Shown in pieces: positions 36,750-49,557 of a stretch of 64,000 nucleotides of DNA. Origin of the DNA: Micromussa lordhowensis (taxonomy: Eukaryota; Cnidaria; Anthozoa; Scleractinia; Lobophylliidae). The stretch covers positions 16,475,823-16,539,822 of the forward strand of contig OZ026600.1 in NCBI GenBank assembly GCA_964020085.1, read 5' to 3'. How positions within the stretch are numbered: the first letter of the stretch is position 1; every line of letters starts with the position of its first letter. The position numbers and the translations under genes are program-made. Under the pieces are notes generated by a model. That model saw only the letters and a program-made list of their open reading frames with translations. It was not told where the DNA came from and did no database searches.

Positions 36750-38163
36750 CATGTGAACCGTCGTGCTTCGCGCTCTTTTGCATGTAGTTCCCGCCATGTT
36801 GTTGACTGGATATTAAAAGTCAAATAGTTCTGATCTTTCGCCTCCTATATAGCTTGCGGCTATTACAACGGTAGGATTGGGATGATGCGTCTGAAGTAAG
36901 CAGGATGTCGGGATAGAGGAAAATGGTGGTGGAAAGTGAGATTTACAGACCCTATTTTGAGGTATGCACATTTTATAGAGGCTTGCATCTGCCACTGTTT
37001 ATTATTACATATATATATGCACATGAACTGGCTCCTGAAGAATTCAACAAGGCACACTGATTTAGGGGTGGTCAATGGTCGTTCAAAAACCATGGGTCTT
37101 GCAAAATTTTTGTCGAATTTCACTGGTCTCGCAGTCTCGTTTTTTCAGCGGTCGGTCTTGACTCTCATTTTTTTAGCAGGCTAAGAAAGTCTCAAAGAAA
37201 GTTTTGTTTTTGACTGAAATGATGTCTGAACGTCTTAGAGTCTGAACGTCTCGAGCTTGCATTTAAAGCACTTTGAAGTCTCGGTTTCTCAATTGAAAAA
37301 ATCAAAACATCTTGGGTTCACAAAGAAAAACGCTAGTCTCGCCTTCTCATGAAGTCTCATTCACCGCCCCTTAATTTCAATTGTCAGTATTTTTAGAGTT
37401 TTCAGCTGTACAAGAAAACTTTGAAAAAATATACATGTGAACATAGTGATGTGAATAAATCGTAAAATATTTTACTTGCCTCGAGGGGATAAGCTACACA
37501 AACTATCGTATCACCTTAACGTCGCGACCATGCCAAATTTTATTAGCCAATACAAATATGCCACCTAATTTTAAATGACGACATGTAGTAAAAATGCTCT
37601 TACGACTGTTTTGAGGTGATTTGAAAGCTGAAACGTAACTTGTGTGTCATCATTGATGGTCATAAAATAAAAACATAATGATATAAGTTAAACTTATATA
37701 TGACTTAGCATGAGAAGATCAACAGCTTTTTAACAAGTCATTGATGTTTACTATGCCGCAGAACTGACAAGTCGTATTCAATTCTCAATTTTCAAGGACA
37801 GTTACAGTACAAATATAGCTTTCAGCTACAGTTACTTTACGACTGTAATAGCCTCTAAACCTTGTATTATAGAAAACAAATTTTCAACTCCAGCTCACTT
37901 GAGCTTATTTGCTCCACTTCTGCAATTCAATCTTCTCTGAACAGGTTGCTGCGATCGCATGCACAAGAAACCCCAATATAAGCAGACGTAAAAATCGGTC
38001 AAATTTAAAAATATTTCGGCTCAACGTTGTTCCACTTACCAAAATGATCGTGGGGAATGACTTGGCATTGCGAATTCGGTCTCCTTTTGGCCATTTTGTG
38101 TCACAAATTCTCCATTCCAATGCATACGGTGCTCTGTTTAGCTTTGAGCTCTTTACCCTGTCA
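36750..38163. other. intergenic, between divergent F-box and POLK genes
   Basis: A+T-rich sequence with short ORFs only, and no exon chain on either strand. It should hold the POLK promoter and 5' UTR, and possibly regulatory sequence shared with the divergent F-box gene. Around 37070-37370 there are many short tct/cgt-type words (ctcgcagtctcg, aagtctcg) without clear structure. Confidence 0.5.
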
Positions 38164-38175
38164 TTGGCGGGAAAA
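38164..38175 (+). promoter_or_regulatory. E2F-like site upstream of POLK
   Basis: TTGGCGGGAAAA matches the E2F consensus core (TTSSCGC/GGGAAA type) and lies 29 bp before the POLK start codon. This would suit S-phase expression of a DNA-damage polymerase. Binding is untested. Confidence 0.5.
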
Positions 38176-38203
38176 GAATCTGGCCTGGTTACCTAATACC
38201 AAA

Positions 38204-40498
38204 ATGGAGGAGTGCAGCACGAATTACGAGGAAGGAAACTTCGATGATTTAGACGACGAAGACGAATGTAACGATTGGACTGAAATATTCATTGCACCAG
38301 AAAATGAGCGGGGAGGCTTAGGGTGCCATAAAGATAGCAACGCTTTATCGGAAGAGCGTTTGAAAATGGAACACAATTCCAGCGCCGAGGACTCTAAACA
38401 GATCGAAGAAGACGTCGAGAAAAACGATTCCAACTCAACAGATAAAAGCTCAAAAACTCTGACCAGATTGGAGCTAAATGATCATAAAGCTGGAATGGTA
38501 GGTCTAGATAAAGAAAAAATCAACCAGATCATATTTGAAGCGAGCAAGGGTTCCAGGTACTACGAGAATGAATTAAAGAAAGAAAAGCAAGTATCGGAGC
38601 GGATTGCTAAACAAACATCCTGCCTTGAAAAACTTACTCAGGAACAGAGACGAGATGCTTTAGAAAAAACAAACTTGATTGTAAAAGAACTGGAGCAGAC
38701 TCGTGATTTAAGTCGTACCTTTGTTCATATCGACATGGATGCCTTTTATGCTGCGGTTGAAATCTTGGATAATCCTGAATTGCGTGACAAACCCATGGCT
38801 GTGGGTGATAACGCAATGCTGTGTACTTCAAACTACCCGGCTAGGCGTTACGGGGTAAGGGCAGCTATGCCAGGCTTTATAGCCAAGAAGTTATGCCCTG
38901 AACTGATCATCGTGCCATCGCACTTTGACAAATACAAAGACTACAGCCGGCAAGTTCAAGAGATTCTGGCTGAGTACGATCCTAATTTTGCGATGGCAAG
39001 CTTAGATGAGGCATACCTGGATTTAACAGAGCACCTTAAAGACAGGCAGAGATATAAGGAGAAGAAAAAGTTTGTCAGATCGAAAAATCAGACTAAAGCG
39101 ATGTTAGGAGATGAAAATGATCAAGGCAATGAGCAAGCAGTGGAGGAGATTGTAGAATTTGGTCACGATGCACAAGAGGCTGTTAGAGAGTTACGTTTTC
39201 GAATTGAACAGAAGACGCGTTTGACAGCTAGCGCAGGAATCGCTCCTAATGTGATGCTAGCAAAGATCTGCTCAGATCGTAACAAGCCGAACGGACAGTT
39301 CTTCTTAGAGCCAGACTGTGATGTCGTGTTGAAGTTTGTCCGCAGTCTCCCCATCAGGAAAATCAGTGGCATTGGACGAGTGAGCGAACAGATGTTAAAA
39401 GCTCTTGGAATTGAGACGTGTGAAGATTTGTACACAAAGCGAGACTTGCTCTATCTTCTACACTCGCCAGTCAGCTTCAGGTTCTTAATAGAGGTATCTC
39501 TTGGACTGGGAAACACTTCTATTGCGACAGACTCGAAAAGAAAGAGTATTGGAACGGAGACAACCTTCTCTGAAATCAGTAAGCCTGATGAATTACTGCA
39601 CATGTGTGATAAGCTCTGCCAATCACTGGCGGAAGACATGAAAGGACAGAAACTTAAAGGAAAAACTGTCACAATTAAGCTGAAAACTGTGAAGTTTGAA
39701 GTGAAATCTCGGTCGTTGTCTCCACTCAATCCCGTTTCGACTTACGAGGAGATTTTCTTAGCTGCCAAGGAGCTGCTTAAACATGAAATAAATGCATGTC
39801 TCCCTGACCCACTAAGACTCAGGCTCATGGGAGTGCGCTTGTCAAATTTTCAAGAGTCCAGCTCAGATTCGTTAAAAGAAGCCAAGCAGAACACGATAAC
39901 AGGTTTTTTCAAACAAAAGCAGAGTACAGAAACCCCCAGTTCTTTTGCACCAACCCAACAGTTTGACACAGAGGAAAATTCCTTCATTGTTCTGCCTGGC
40001 CAGGAGTCGTCAAAAGAAAGTGATGATATTACAGAAGAATTTGTTTCACACATGGCAGACCAAGATTCTTCCACTGCGCCATGTGTATCATCTGAACGTC
40101 CAGCTCTGAATTCACTTTCAAATAAAACATTGCCGTCTTCTAGTGCTGGATCATCTTCTAGTTATGCAAAAATCTGCACCGAGACGTTGCAAGATAAGAC
40201 TCCAAAGCCGTCACCCTCTTTGTTTTGTCCTGTATGTGGACAAGAACAAGTCTTAAAGCTTGGTGAGGATGCTATGATTGAACTTAATAAACACATTGAT
40301 TTATGCCTGAATAAGGCGACCATTAGAGAGATTGTATCTGAGGGTAATTCACAGCGGTCTTCAGCTGGTGAGAATGTTTTGAGCTGGGCTGACAGTCGCA
40401 CAGATGTCGAGGCGGCGAGTTCTCGAGGAAAGAGAAAACGACAACAAAGAGGAACAGCCTCGAAGAAAGTGACACTACATTCGTTTTGGTCCAAATGA
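38204..40498 (+). CDS. POLK: DNA polymerase kappa, intronless
   Basis: This is a single uninterrupted 764-codon frame. I chose the ATG at 38204 (accaaaATGG context) over an in-frame ATG at 38057, because the 49 residues between are not family-like. POLK is the Y-family (DinB) translesion polymerase that bypasses minor-groove adducts. Motifs: FVHIDMDAFYAAVE (about residue 174), TSNYPARRYGVRAAMPGF (about 208), the catalytic SLDEAYLDL (about 266), and the palm/thumb segment TASAGIAPNVMLAKICSDRNK (about 342). After the little finger comes a canonical PIP box QNTITGFF (about 562), which should bind PCNA. Then follows one UBZ-type finger CPVCGQEQ...HIDLC (about 675-705); vertebrate POLK has two. 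It ends VTLHSFWSK, a second PIP-like tail. Vertebrate POLK has many introns, so the intronless form suggests an old retrocopy or lineage-wide intron loss. There is no poly(A) tract at its 3' end. Confidence 0.96.
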   Translation: MEECSTNYEEGNFDDLDDEDECNDWTEIFIAPENERGGLGCHKDSNALSEERLKMEHNSSAEDSKQIEEDVEKNDSNSTDKSSKTLTRLELNDHKAGMVGLDKEKINQIIFEASKGSRYYENELKKEKQVSERIAKQTSCLEKLTQEQRRDALEKTNLIVKELEQTRDLSRTFVHIDMDAFYAAVEILDNPELRDKPMAVGDNAMLCTSNYPARRYGVRAAMPGFIAKKLCPELIIVPSHFDKYKDYSRQVQEILAEYDPNFAMASLDEAYLDLTEHLKDRQRYKEKKKFVRSKNQTKAMLGDENDQGNEQAVEEIVEFGHDAQEAVRELRFRIEQKTRLTASAGIAPNVMLAKICSDRNKPNGQFFLEPDCDVVLKFVRSLPIRKISGIGRVSEQMLKALGIETCEDLYTKRDLLYLLHSPVSFRFLIEVSLGLGNTSIATDSKRKSIGTETTFSEISKPDELLHMCDKLCQSLAEDMKGQKLKGKTVTIKLKTVKFEVKSRSLSPLNPVSTYEEIFLAAKELLKHEINACLPDPLRLRLMGVRLSNFQESSSDSLKEAKQNTITGFFKQKQSTETPSSFAPTQQFDTEENSFIVLPGQESSKESDDITEEFVSHMADQDSSTAPCVSSERPALNSLSNKTLPSSSAGSSSSYAKICTETLQDKTPKPSPSLFCPVCGQEQVLKLGEDAMIELNKHIDLCLNKATIREIVSEGNSQRSSAGENVLSWADSRTDVEAASSRGKRKRQQRGTASKKVTLHSFWSK

Positions 40499-43106
40499 TT
40501 GCAGCAAGCAAACTAAATCAACAGTTTCACAGCTTTGACTTGGTTCCCGTATTCTACATGTATAAAGACATTTTAGAGCGGTAAAAAATAGATTCTTATC
40601 AAGTTTGAGTTTGTATCAACTAAGGCAATCAACCCGTGGTCATGTCGACTTTACACTCTCCAGCCCTCAGCCTACAAGGTGACAAGGCACTATATGTTGC
40701 ATATCTATGGACAAGATATTAGAATTCTGGAAATGGACATTCTGTGTTCTTACCAAAGAGCAAGAAATAATATAAATAATCCAATTTTGGTGGGAATACC
40801 GCATTTCTTCATTAAATTTTCTTGTCCTCGTGATACCATTGTTACTATCCTGGGTATCGAACGATACCTGTATTTTATACTGCGCGCAAAAATTGAGAGC
40901 TGTGCTAAAAAGCAAGAGGAGGGGATTAAAATGCGGAATACTCTTCATTCTGTGAACGCTTTCTGCGCAGGTCAGCTTGTTGTAGGCCTCAAGTTTGTGA
41001 GTGACAGATTGTGCGCGAAAGTGAATAAAAAGGAACCGATAACTTTTTTGAAAGCCACCATAACCTTGTCCTCTCAAGGAGCTTAGAATAGACTGGTTTT
41101 AAACTAAAATATACATTGAGTATTTCTATTTTATTTGAAGAATTGGAAGTTAGGAAAACCAGCGTTCCAGCTGTTTACTGAATAAAAACGAAAAATTATG
41201 CGTTGTTCAAATTTGTGATACCATAGAGAGCCTTCGTAATGGTCATTTGTAGTCGTATTTCGGTCGCTGTGTCACTGAATTCAAGTCAACAGTGACTATA
41301 AATAAAGCAAACAGGTTTAAACTTGTAAATATTTCAGGTTCTATCTACTTGTACCCAAACGTCTTTTGACTGTCTAGTATGGGTGATTGCGTAGATACCG
41401 AGATAATTTTAGAAGGATTAGATACTGAATAATGATAAGATAGAGCAAGCCGTTTATGTGCGGTGTTTCTTATACTTTACGCTTCGGGATGGAACTGGTA
41501 TTAAATTATGTAACTACATATGCCGAAATTGAAATGTGTTTTTTTTTTAAATAAATGCGGATAAATAGGAGAATTAAAATGTTTTTTTTTTCTTTTTGAA
41601 TAAATGCATCTAAAAATATAGTATTAAAGCGAATATAGATGATAAATGCGATTATATATTGGGAAATGTTTAGTATAATAAAAACGCGTTTACATATTTA
41701 TATGAAAGTGTCAATTTTTACTTCTCGTAGACAACATAAGCGTTAACTGATTCTATATTTTTCCACGGTAACGCTTTGTGTCTGTAAAAAAATCTAGGAG
41801 AGGGAGTGTGTTTATTTTAGTGAACTTTATGATTTCTTGTTCTGATACAACAGCTCGACACTTGGACCAAATGACGTCAGCCATCAGTATGCGTGTGAAT
41901 TACGTCAGATCATTTATATTGGTTGAAAATGTTCCTGCTTCAAAAGATTGAAACTTGAGTGCAAATTAAGTAGTCAGAGGAAAAGCGAAATTACAATTCG
42001 TCCCAAACTTGCAAGAGTATTCCATTTTGCGGACTTTTCTATTAGCTTAAAAAAATATCCCGTTAAAACACGTTTATTTCTAGCGAGCTACAGAAAGAGA
42101 GATTTCAGCCAATCACATGCAGCACACACTTATGCTCATTTTCATCTTAATGACAAACCCACCAACCAAGCGCTGGACGAGAAAACGTCAGAAAATATAG
42201 AACTGCGCTTGTGAGACAAAAACTACAGTTTTCATAAAAGAACTAAAAGTTATGTATTTGAAGATAAATAGTCTCGGAACGTTCTGAAACATCATGGAAA
42301 GTGCTGAAACCCTGCGCGTTCGTGGATACTTTTCTCGCCAAGACGTTTTAAGCTTCGACCGTTCTAAGCTTCTTAAAATAATGTATCGTACGGCATTGAA
42401 AATATGCCTTGCTGATTAACAATCAGCACAATTATTACGTAATTCTATTTAAATTAAGTACTAATTACAAATTTATATAAAGCCTAGTTTAGCAGAAAAT
42501 ATCTTGGCAATAATATCTTGTCAGAGTTTTAGTCGGACTAATTAGGTCAGGTAGAATCTATATCAGAAGCCCAAAGTCAGTCAAAATTCTAACATTTCTT
42601 ATCAAATAATTGCTAATTTACTATTGTTGTGGTCGCACTTTTGATCTGTGATACTGATATTTGCATGGTTGAGGTAACTGTTTAATCCATGCATGTCTAA
42701 ACCCCGAGCAACGTAGTCAGTAAAAGGTTTTTGCTGTGTTTCCAGCTTGCAGCCTTTTTGTAACGGACTAGCTTCCAATATCAGCAAGCGTTGAACACTG
42801 AATATCTTGATTGCCAGTGCATAGGTCGTTCGTTCGCTCGTTATAAACACTACCTCTCAGGCCATTGTTATGCAGATTTATTAATTGATTAACACATTTG
42901 GCATCGTTTAACGACTGAAATATCACCACAGCAATGAGTCGAACGCAAACAAGTGACAACCTTTTATATCAATTATAACTTTGTCCTGTCACTGGTAACA
43001 ACCTAAATTTAGGCGTGATCGGATAAAGCCTAGCTTCAGATCGCCCGCATTGCGAGCGATCGACATTGACTAAATCCAGTCACTTCTTGATCTACAAATT
43101 TCGTTC
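40499..43106. other. intergenic between POLK and the K2P channel
   Basis: No exon chain was found. AATAAA at 41181-41186 is a candidate POLK poly(A) signal. A 135-codon ORF at 40679-41086 has an equally long ORF opposite it and no recognisable domain, so I did not call it. The last part (about 42900-43106) should hold the channel gene's promoter and 5' UTR. Confidence 0.5.
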
Positions 43107-44878
43107 ATGGAACGTGCAACTATCCGTCTGATAGTTCTTGTGATTGTATACATCTTCTACCTATCCGTTGGTGCCGCCATTTTCTCGTCGATCGAGGGAC
43201 CTTATGAACAGCGCATTCTATCAGATCTGCGAAAGAAGCGAGACGATTTCCTAGTGAAGCACCCTTGTGTGACTGACAAGGAACTGGAAGCTTTTGTCAA
43301 GCATGTCGTGGCGGCTCAAGAAATGGGGATATATCCACTCCGTAATACAAGCGACAAGAGAAGCTGGGGATTCGGCAGTTCGTTTTTCTTCGCGGGTACT
43401 GTCGTAACCACAATAGGTAAGACAAATCGATAAACTGCAGGTGACCGGCAGGTCTATTAGAACCCGTATTTACCAGCTTCGGGAATTAACATGCTCGTCT
43501 TTCCTACCATACGTCTGGCTGTAAACTGTTAAAACTAATCATGTAAAAGTATTCGTTCTCAACCTTTTGATCTTATAGATTTCCACCGACAATTACATGC
43601 TTAGTATTTGTTTGTTAATTTAACATTTTTATATTCCTCAACTGGCAGGGGTTGATAGTTCAGCAAAAAGGAAACTTAGGATTCTCGAAGTGTGCGCTGA
43701 AAGTGTTTGCTCTTTAAGAAACCATTATGAATAATTAGCAGAAAGACCAACAATATTGATTCGCTACAGCAAGAGCAGATAAACACGTTAAACATGTTAG
43801 CAATTCTCTCAGTTGAACACCTGTGTGCGCTAGAACAAGTCTTGGAATGAGAAAGCAATTCGTTTGAAAATCCTAAATCGATTTAATCAAAACGGAGATT
43901 AGTTTCCTTTCGAATTTACTAAGCGATTTTGGCACAAGTCTATTGGAACAATATTTACGTTTGAAGTCATGGTTCCGTTTTTTCTTGTGAAGCATCTTGC
44001 ATCGCATTAAAATTTAGTTGATAACCAACTGCAATAAACTGATTCCGAAAAGGATCGATTGGAACTTCTTTAAGATTAGTATCCATTTCATTCGAATGTA
44101 TGACCATGAAAGGTCTGCTTGAAAGTGAAACATCTTTATCTCACGAAGTTCTTTTGACATTTCGTGCTATGCCGCATCTGTTCATAAATGTAAACACTGG
44201 AGCGGTTGAACAGGAGTGGAAAATCTAAACACATGTGTCTCAGCTGTTCCACAACTCCATCATCTTTGAAAATTAAAAATTATTCCGGCATCTCTTCAAA
44301 CAAACGTTTTTGTGGTTACGGTCATTGAGAGATTTTATTTTTATGTGAAATCAATTTTGTAGTTCGGTACTTCTCCAGACTAGACGCCCTTTATTAGATG
44401 TGTTATGCTGGTAACATGCTACGCACACGATTTACAAAAGAAGTATTTATGTACGAGTAATGATTGCGTACAGTTTGTGCCGTTTTAGTGAAACTGTCTG
44501 ATATTGGTTTGATCGCTTTTAGTTTTTATGATGAAGATATTATCAAGTGACTATCAATGTTTAATCAGTGAATATTTCCCGCAATATCAACAAACTGTCA
44601 ATCACACAGTTGATGATTATTCTTCTCTTAAAGATTCTGACATAGTGCTAATGTACAACCAAGTTCTCAGTACGTATATCAAAAAAAACATGAGGAAATA
44701 AGTTTAGAGAATTGACATTTCAATTTAGATACTGAACATCAGCGTTCAAGTCTGTTTGTTTTTCGATTTACCCAAACATCCACAACTCCCCATTTTTCAA
44801 CATTGTCTTAAACTTTATCTTTTTTTCTAATTATTATTGTTATATTAGCACTATTGAGATGTCACAGTTTTAGGCTTG

Positions 44879-44914
<36 letters not shown>

Positions 44915-46856
44915 CTTCATAATATTTTACATTTTACTATGATCTATTTGACTGATATTTAACTATTTTTTTCTTATTTTATGGTTATTTTTGTCATGCG
45001 CATACATGAGCCTCTGGTTCGAGTACCGAGACCAACCTCTTTCCACTCATGACACAAATAAGTTGAATTGTATTTTTTTTTTAATTTTTAAAAAGTTAAA
45101 ATTTTAAACCCTCGAAGGTCCTGACGCGGTAGACTTTATTTGCGGAATACACGAGTTCTTTATCTTTTATGCCTTTCTACTTTTAAGACAAATTAGTTAA
45201 GAATATTTTATTTCATGGGTCCGCTTAGAAACAAGGTATGTTGCTGTTCCAAGATATGGGTAGACTTTTTAATATGTCCGCTTTCTAAAAGAAGAATGAA
45301 GACAGATATAAGACATATAACATGGCTCAACTCGGAATGAAAAGACATGAAACTACAAAGGGAAATTCAGGTCCAAAAAAGAAAAAAAAAGCCCATAACC
45401 GAGCATCAAGCCAACATTTTATCTCTTAGAGAGATTTTCATTTAAGTGTCGAAAATAATTCCCATTTGCGAACATTGACGTATTTCCGGCTGTCACCATG
45501 TGACAGCCGGAATTACGCCTGGCTTAAAACAGTTTCCAGCAGTTAGATTTTGATGGTCATTATAAACCACTCTTTATCACTTGATGCTACAATCATGGTA
45601 TCAAAAAACTGCCCAATCATTGGTGAACACGTTGTTATCATTTTCGTGACACAATAGGTTATGACCCTTAATAACAGCTTTAGGGGTTTCTCCGGCGTAA
45701 TGTGGATGGGGTCTCATTCCTGGAGTCAATTCTGCTCAGATCGTAGTGCGATAGAGATAAGAAAAAGCCGCTTGATTAGCGTTTTTCTCTTCCGTAATAA
45801 AGGGAGCATTATTAAGGAATATTGCTGTATTTTTGCGTCAGAAACACCAGGCTGAAAATTTGAGTGAGCTGTTGAATGGTGAGAAAACGCAATAAGCTCT
45901 TAGAGTGACTTTTCAAAAACACAAATGTAGAATTCGAAAAGGCCCTCCCGACTAGCTCTTTCAATTCAACTTCAGATCAAAACCTCGTGCAAGCGTAACT
46001 CATACTAACTCTGCTTTAACAGCTCCAGCAAACAAGGACATACATTTCAATTGATGTGTGGTAGTAAGCTTCAACTTTAACTTTTCTTCCCTAGCTCATG
46101 GCGATAACTCTTAAACTCGCGTTTCATATCAACGTCCCCGTTTAGCGTAGTTTTATACATTATTCTTGTTTTAAAACTATGAACAATGTTTTCACAGGTT
46201 ACGGAAACATCACTCCGCTGTCCGATGGTGGCAAAGTGTTTTGTATGGTGTTTGCAGTTTTTGGTATTCCCATGACGGCCATCATGTTGACAGCCATTGT
46301 GGAGAGACTCCTTCAGTTGACCAACTTGCTTGAAACATTTCTGTGCAGTACTTGCACTGTACGAGGTATCCCTCCAGCTTACCTCCGCTTCCTTCATCTA
46401 TCGCTTATAATGTGCGGGGTTGTCGTACTTGTAATACTAATCCCCGCGGTTTTCTTCATGTTGCTGGAAGACTGGAGCTATTTTGAAGCGCTGTACTTCT
46501 GTTTTATATCGCTAACTACCATTGGACTTGGAGACTTTGTGCCCGGGGACGACGTAAAGTGGCGGAGGAGCGAATACAGACCGTTATACAAAGTATGCTG
46601 CGTGTTTTTCTTCATCACTGGACTTACATTCTTACTTCTGATTTTGGAACTTTGCGCTAAAGTCCCAGATGACCATCCCGGCATGCTTTTCTCGTGTCAC
46701 AAGCCATTCATCCAAGAGGAAGAAACAGAGTTAACAACAAAACAGCGCCCGCGATACTCCGTGTCCAGCAGAGGAAGTAGTGCATCGTCAGCACAGGACG
46801 ATGAAAGACCTTCCAGAAACTCTTACGAAAGAATAGCCAACCGAGACAATAGATAA
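43107..46856 (+). CDS. two-pore-domain (K2P) potassium channel, 2 exons
   Basis: Exons 43107-43416 and 46198-46856 (TAA) join in phase, splitting the glycine codon of the first selectivity filter (ACAATAG|gtaag ... ttcacag|GT TAC). The protein is 322 residues with a 6-residue cytoplasmic start. M1 is about 7-27. The extracellular cap carries Cys54, the position of the inter-subunit disulfide in many K2Ps, and an N-glycosylation site NTS at 80. Pore 1 is TTIGYGN (about 101-107), followed by M2. M3 is followed by pore 2, TTIGLGDFVPG, then M4. The C-tail is Ser/Arg-rich and short. K2Ps are dimeric leak channels that set resting potential. The GLG filter in pore 2 and the following VPG resemble TWIK-type (KCNK1/6) channels. 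The subfamily is not certain, because pore 1 is generic. The 2.8-kb intron holds a (TA)n repeat and no other gene. Confidence 0.93.
44880..44913. repeat. (TA)n microsatellite
   Basis: An uninterrupted run of about 16 TA units in the K2P intron. Confidence 0.95.
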
Positions 46857-49550
46857 TATAGCTAATGAAAACAGATCAATGGGTATAACACTAATATAAC
46901 AATGTTTGTAGCGAAAATGAGGAAACCGGGTTAAACACTTACCCAATTCTATAATTTGAAAGAAAAGCTCTTTAATATAACTTCAGCAAACATTTTTGTC
47001 TGTTTTTAAATTATTCGCGCAATGTCGAAAGCAAAAGCTGATACATGAAAAAGCAAATAAAATTAAAACGAAATGGGTTTCTGGAAAGGGAGAAGGAGAA
47101 ACAAATCAAAACTATAAATTAAATTTTCGATAAAATTTACCGTCAAGGAGGTGACATTGCTCTCCTTTGGAAAATAAGTTCATTTGTATTTCAACAATTT
47201 ATTTATTTTTCTTGGGAATTCCATGCTCTATCCAAAAAGCATCAAACAAATACTATAATTTTGACTCTATATCTGACGAAGGCCAAATAATTTAAATTCC
47301 AAACACTTTGCCAAACGAACTGTAATGTTGGTCGAAACTAGAAAACATTTTCCTCGTGGAAGAGTCAATTTGCCACGGCCAAGAGAGCATAAAAAGTAAG
47401 ACGATCAGAGATTCAGAAATTACATTTCAAGCCAGCTGTTTTATACTATTTTTTTAAGAAGTTCAGGGGGCAAAGGAGGGAGCTATCTGGTTATAGCATC
47501 ACTTTAAACCCGTGAAGATATTGTCTTAGGATGAATTGTAATTTACATTCTGTTCGGTAACATTTGTTGATTTTTTCCATGGATGGGACGGGATTATTCA
47601 CCATTGTTGGGAGGGAGGGGTAATGGAATTTATTGTTGTGGCTCATAAGATTTCCCCACTCCCCAGGGTTTGTATGTCAAGGGCACTATCACGTGAACGT
47701 TGGTACATTTTTGCTCAAATAATACCTTTGCACCTACAACAATTGTTAAAGTGAGAATAAAGCGTAACTATTTCTTGGCGATTTTCACAAGACAAGAGGG
47801 AGCGGAATTTGAAGTCTACCAGGGATCTTGTATGTATAACCAACTCGTGACAACTAGACTATTGTTATTCAATCACTAAACTTAATCATCAATTTTCAAT
47901 TGATTTCAAAGTCTTGGCTTTTGACTTTTTTGAAGTCGTGCTCGGGAGTATGTGCCTTTAAAACAACTGCATTCTAGGGACCCAGATGGTGTTGATAGAC
48001 CTGGGATTCCATTGTTTAGTTACCGTTTTATTGACTACCTTAGCCTAGAAATGGAGTTGGAATAAATATAATGAAATGAAAGCTGCTGTTGGTTTGCAAT
48101 GGTTAATTCCATTGATTATATGTTGTGCCTTTTGTCCTTAAAACTTTCTTCCATACATCTGCTCCTTTCGCCTCGCTCTGGCCCCAGCAACTGACTTGTT
48201 TTCAACCTCGTCTCCATTACTTCAAAGGCTCTAGGAAAGTGGAACCTAAACAATAGGGACGCAGAGCGTGCGAGGAGAATTCCAACGAAGCGAAAAATGC
48301 TGGACAGACGCTAGTCCTAGTGAGATTATTCTCGTAAGCCCCAAAGAACACTATAATGAATTTAAGTAAACCACAACGACGACGGTAACGAGAATGTCAC
48401 TTGACAAGAGGTTTTACCCATTGAATTCTGGAGCTTTTTGCCAAAAAACGCATTTTTTAGAGATTTTCAGCCTGGATGTGAGCCAAATTAGCTCCAATCT
48501 ACTCAAAAGGGCATTTGCAACACGATAGCATGCCTTTCTTTATACTAGCACAGCATTTTACTGGTATTTTCGCAGGTAATTTTGCTCAATCAGTTAATGA
48601 GAACAATGGCTATGCACGTGCGTTATAAATCTTCGTATATTGTTTATAATAACCTTTATTTAAAGATGGTAACACCTATTACTATAAAAGTATTCTCCCT
48701 AGTGGCCCTTTTGCCGTCCTCTGCAAAAAAAGAACGTGAAATGACCAATTTCTGCGAACTAGGAAGGCTAATTTTTACATTTGGAATTGTACGCTGTCAT
48801 TGCATATTTAGACTGAGGACGTTTTTAGAGCCACTGGCATACAGAAAAGATCTAGACCACTGCGAATTTCGCTGATAAAATAGAAATCCATTTTCGACTA
48901 GGCGTCGTCCTCGGCGTCGCCGTCGTTGTTGCTTAAGCTCCCTAATGACCAATGAACAGTGACCGTATCAATCATGGTCAGTTATGAACATCATTGTTTC
49001 TCTGTAACACTACGTTCTCTTATTAGCTAGTACTATAGGAAAAGTATGAGCTCATTAACGACAATTCATACGTCAGAAAAAAACAGGGTAACAGTAATTA
49101 CTAAAACCACAGTTTATATATCTCCAAATAAATTTATTAGATCCACAATATAACTTCATTCCATCACTTTTAATAACTAAATAAGATATTAAATAGTGTC
49201 ATACTAATAAATAGTTAATAGATCTTTCTTTCTTAACAAGGATGACTCTTAAATTTATTCTCAAAATAAATAATTTGTTAATTTCTCCCATTCTCGGCCT
49301 GTTCTTAATTGACTCTTTCAACCTGGATACTAAGTAGATCCAAAGCAAGGTAAAGCAAAGCAGAGTGCAGTTCTGATTGCAAAGTATTGTTTTCCTAAGC
49401 AGATCTAAAAAGTCAATTGAGTACAGCCCTTAATATTATTTTGTAACCAATTTACACGTATATCTTCAACTAATATCTTATCTTAATTTCCCTCCTTCAC
49501 CCATTCATCACTGCACTGTTGCCTACAGTGCAACTGTCCTCAATAATGTC
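46857..49550. other. intergenic, no gene recognised
   Basis: AATAAA at 47056-47061 is a candidate K2P poly(A) signal. The rest is A+T-rich with short ORFs (for example 48582-48875) that show no domain, splice chain or codon pattern of a gene. A cgtcgtc/gccgtcg purine-pyrimidine stretch lies at 48901-48930. Confidence 0.5.
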
Positions 49551-49557
49551 TTAAGCC

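Noticed and set aside
38057..38203. Upstream in-frame ATG extending POLK by 49 residues
   Set aside because: The extra residues are not polymerase-like, and the E2F-like promoter site falls within them; the ATG at 38204 has a better context.
40667..41086. Two overlapping antisense ORFs of about 135 codons each
   Set aside because: No domain, splice sites or gene-like composition; mirror ORFs of equal length suggest chance absence of stops.
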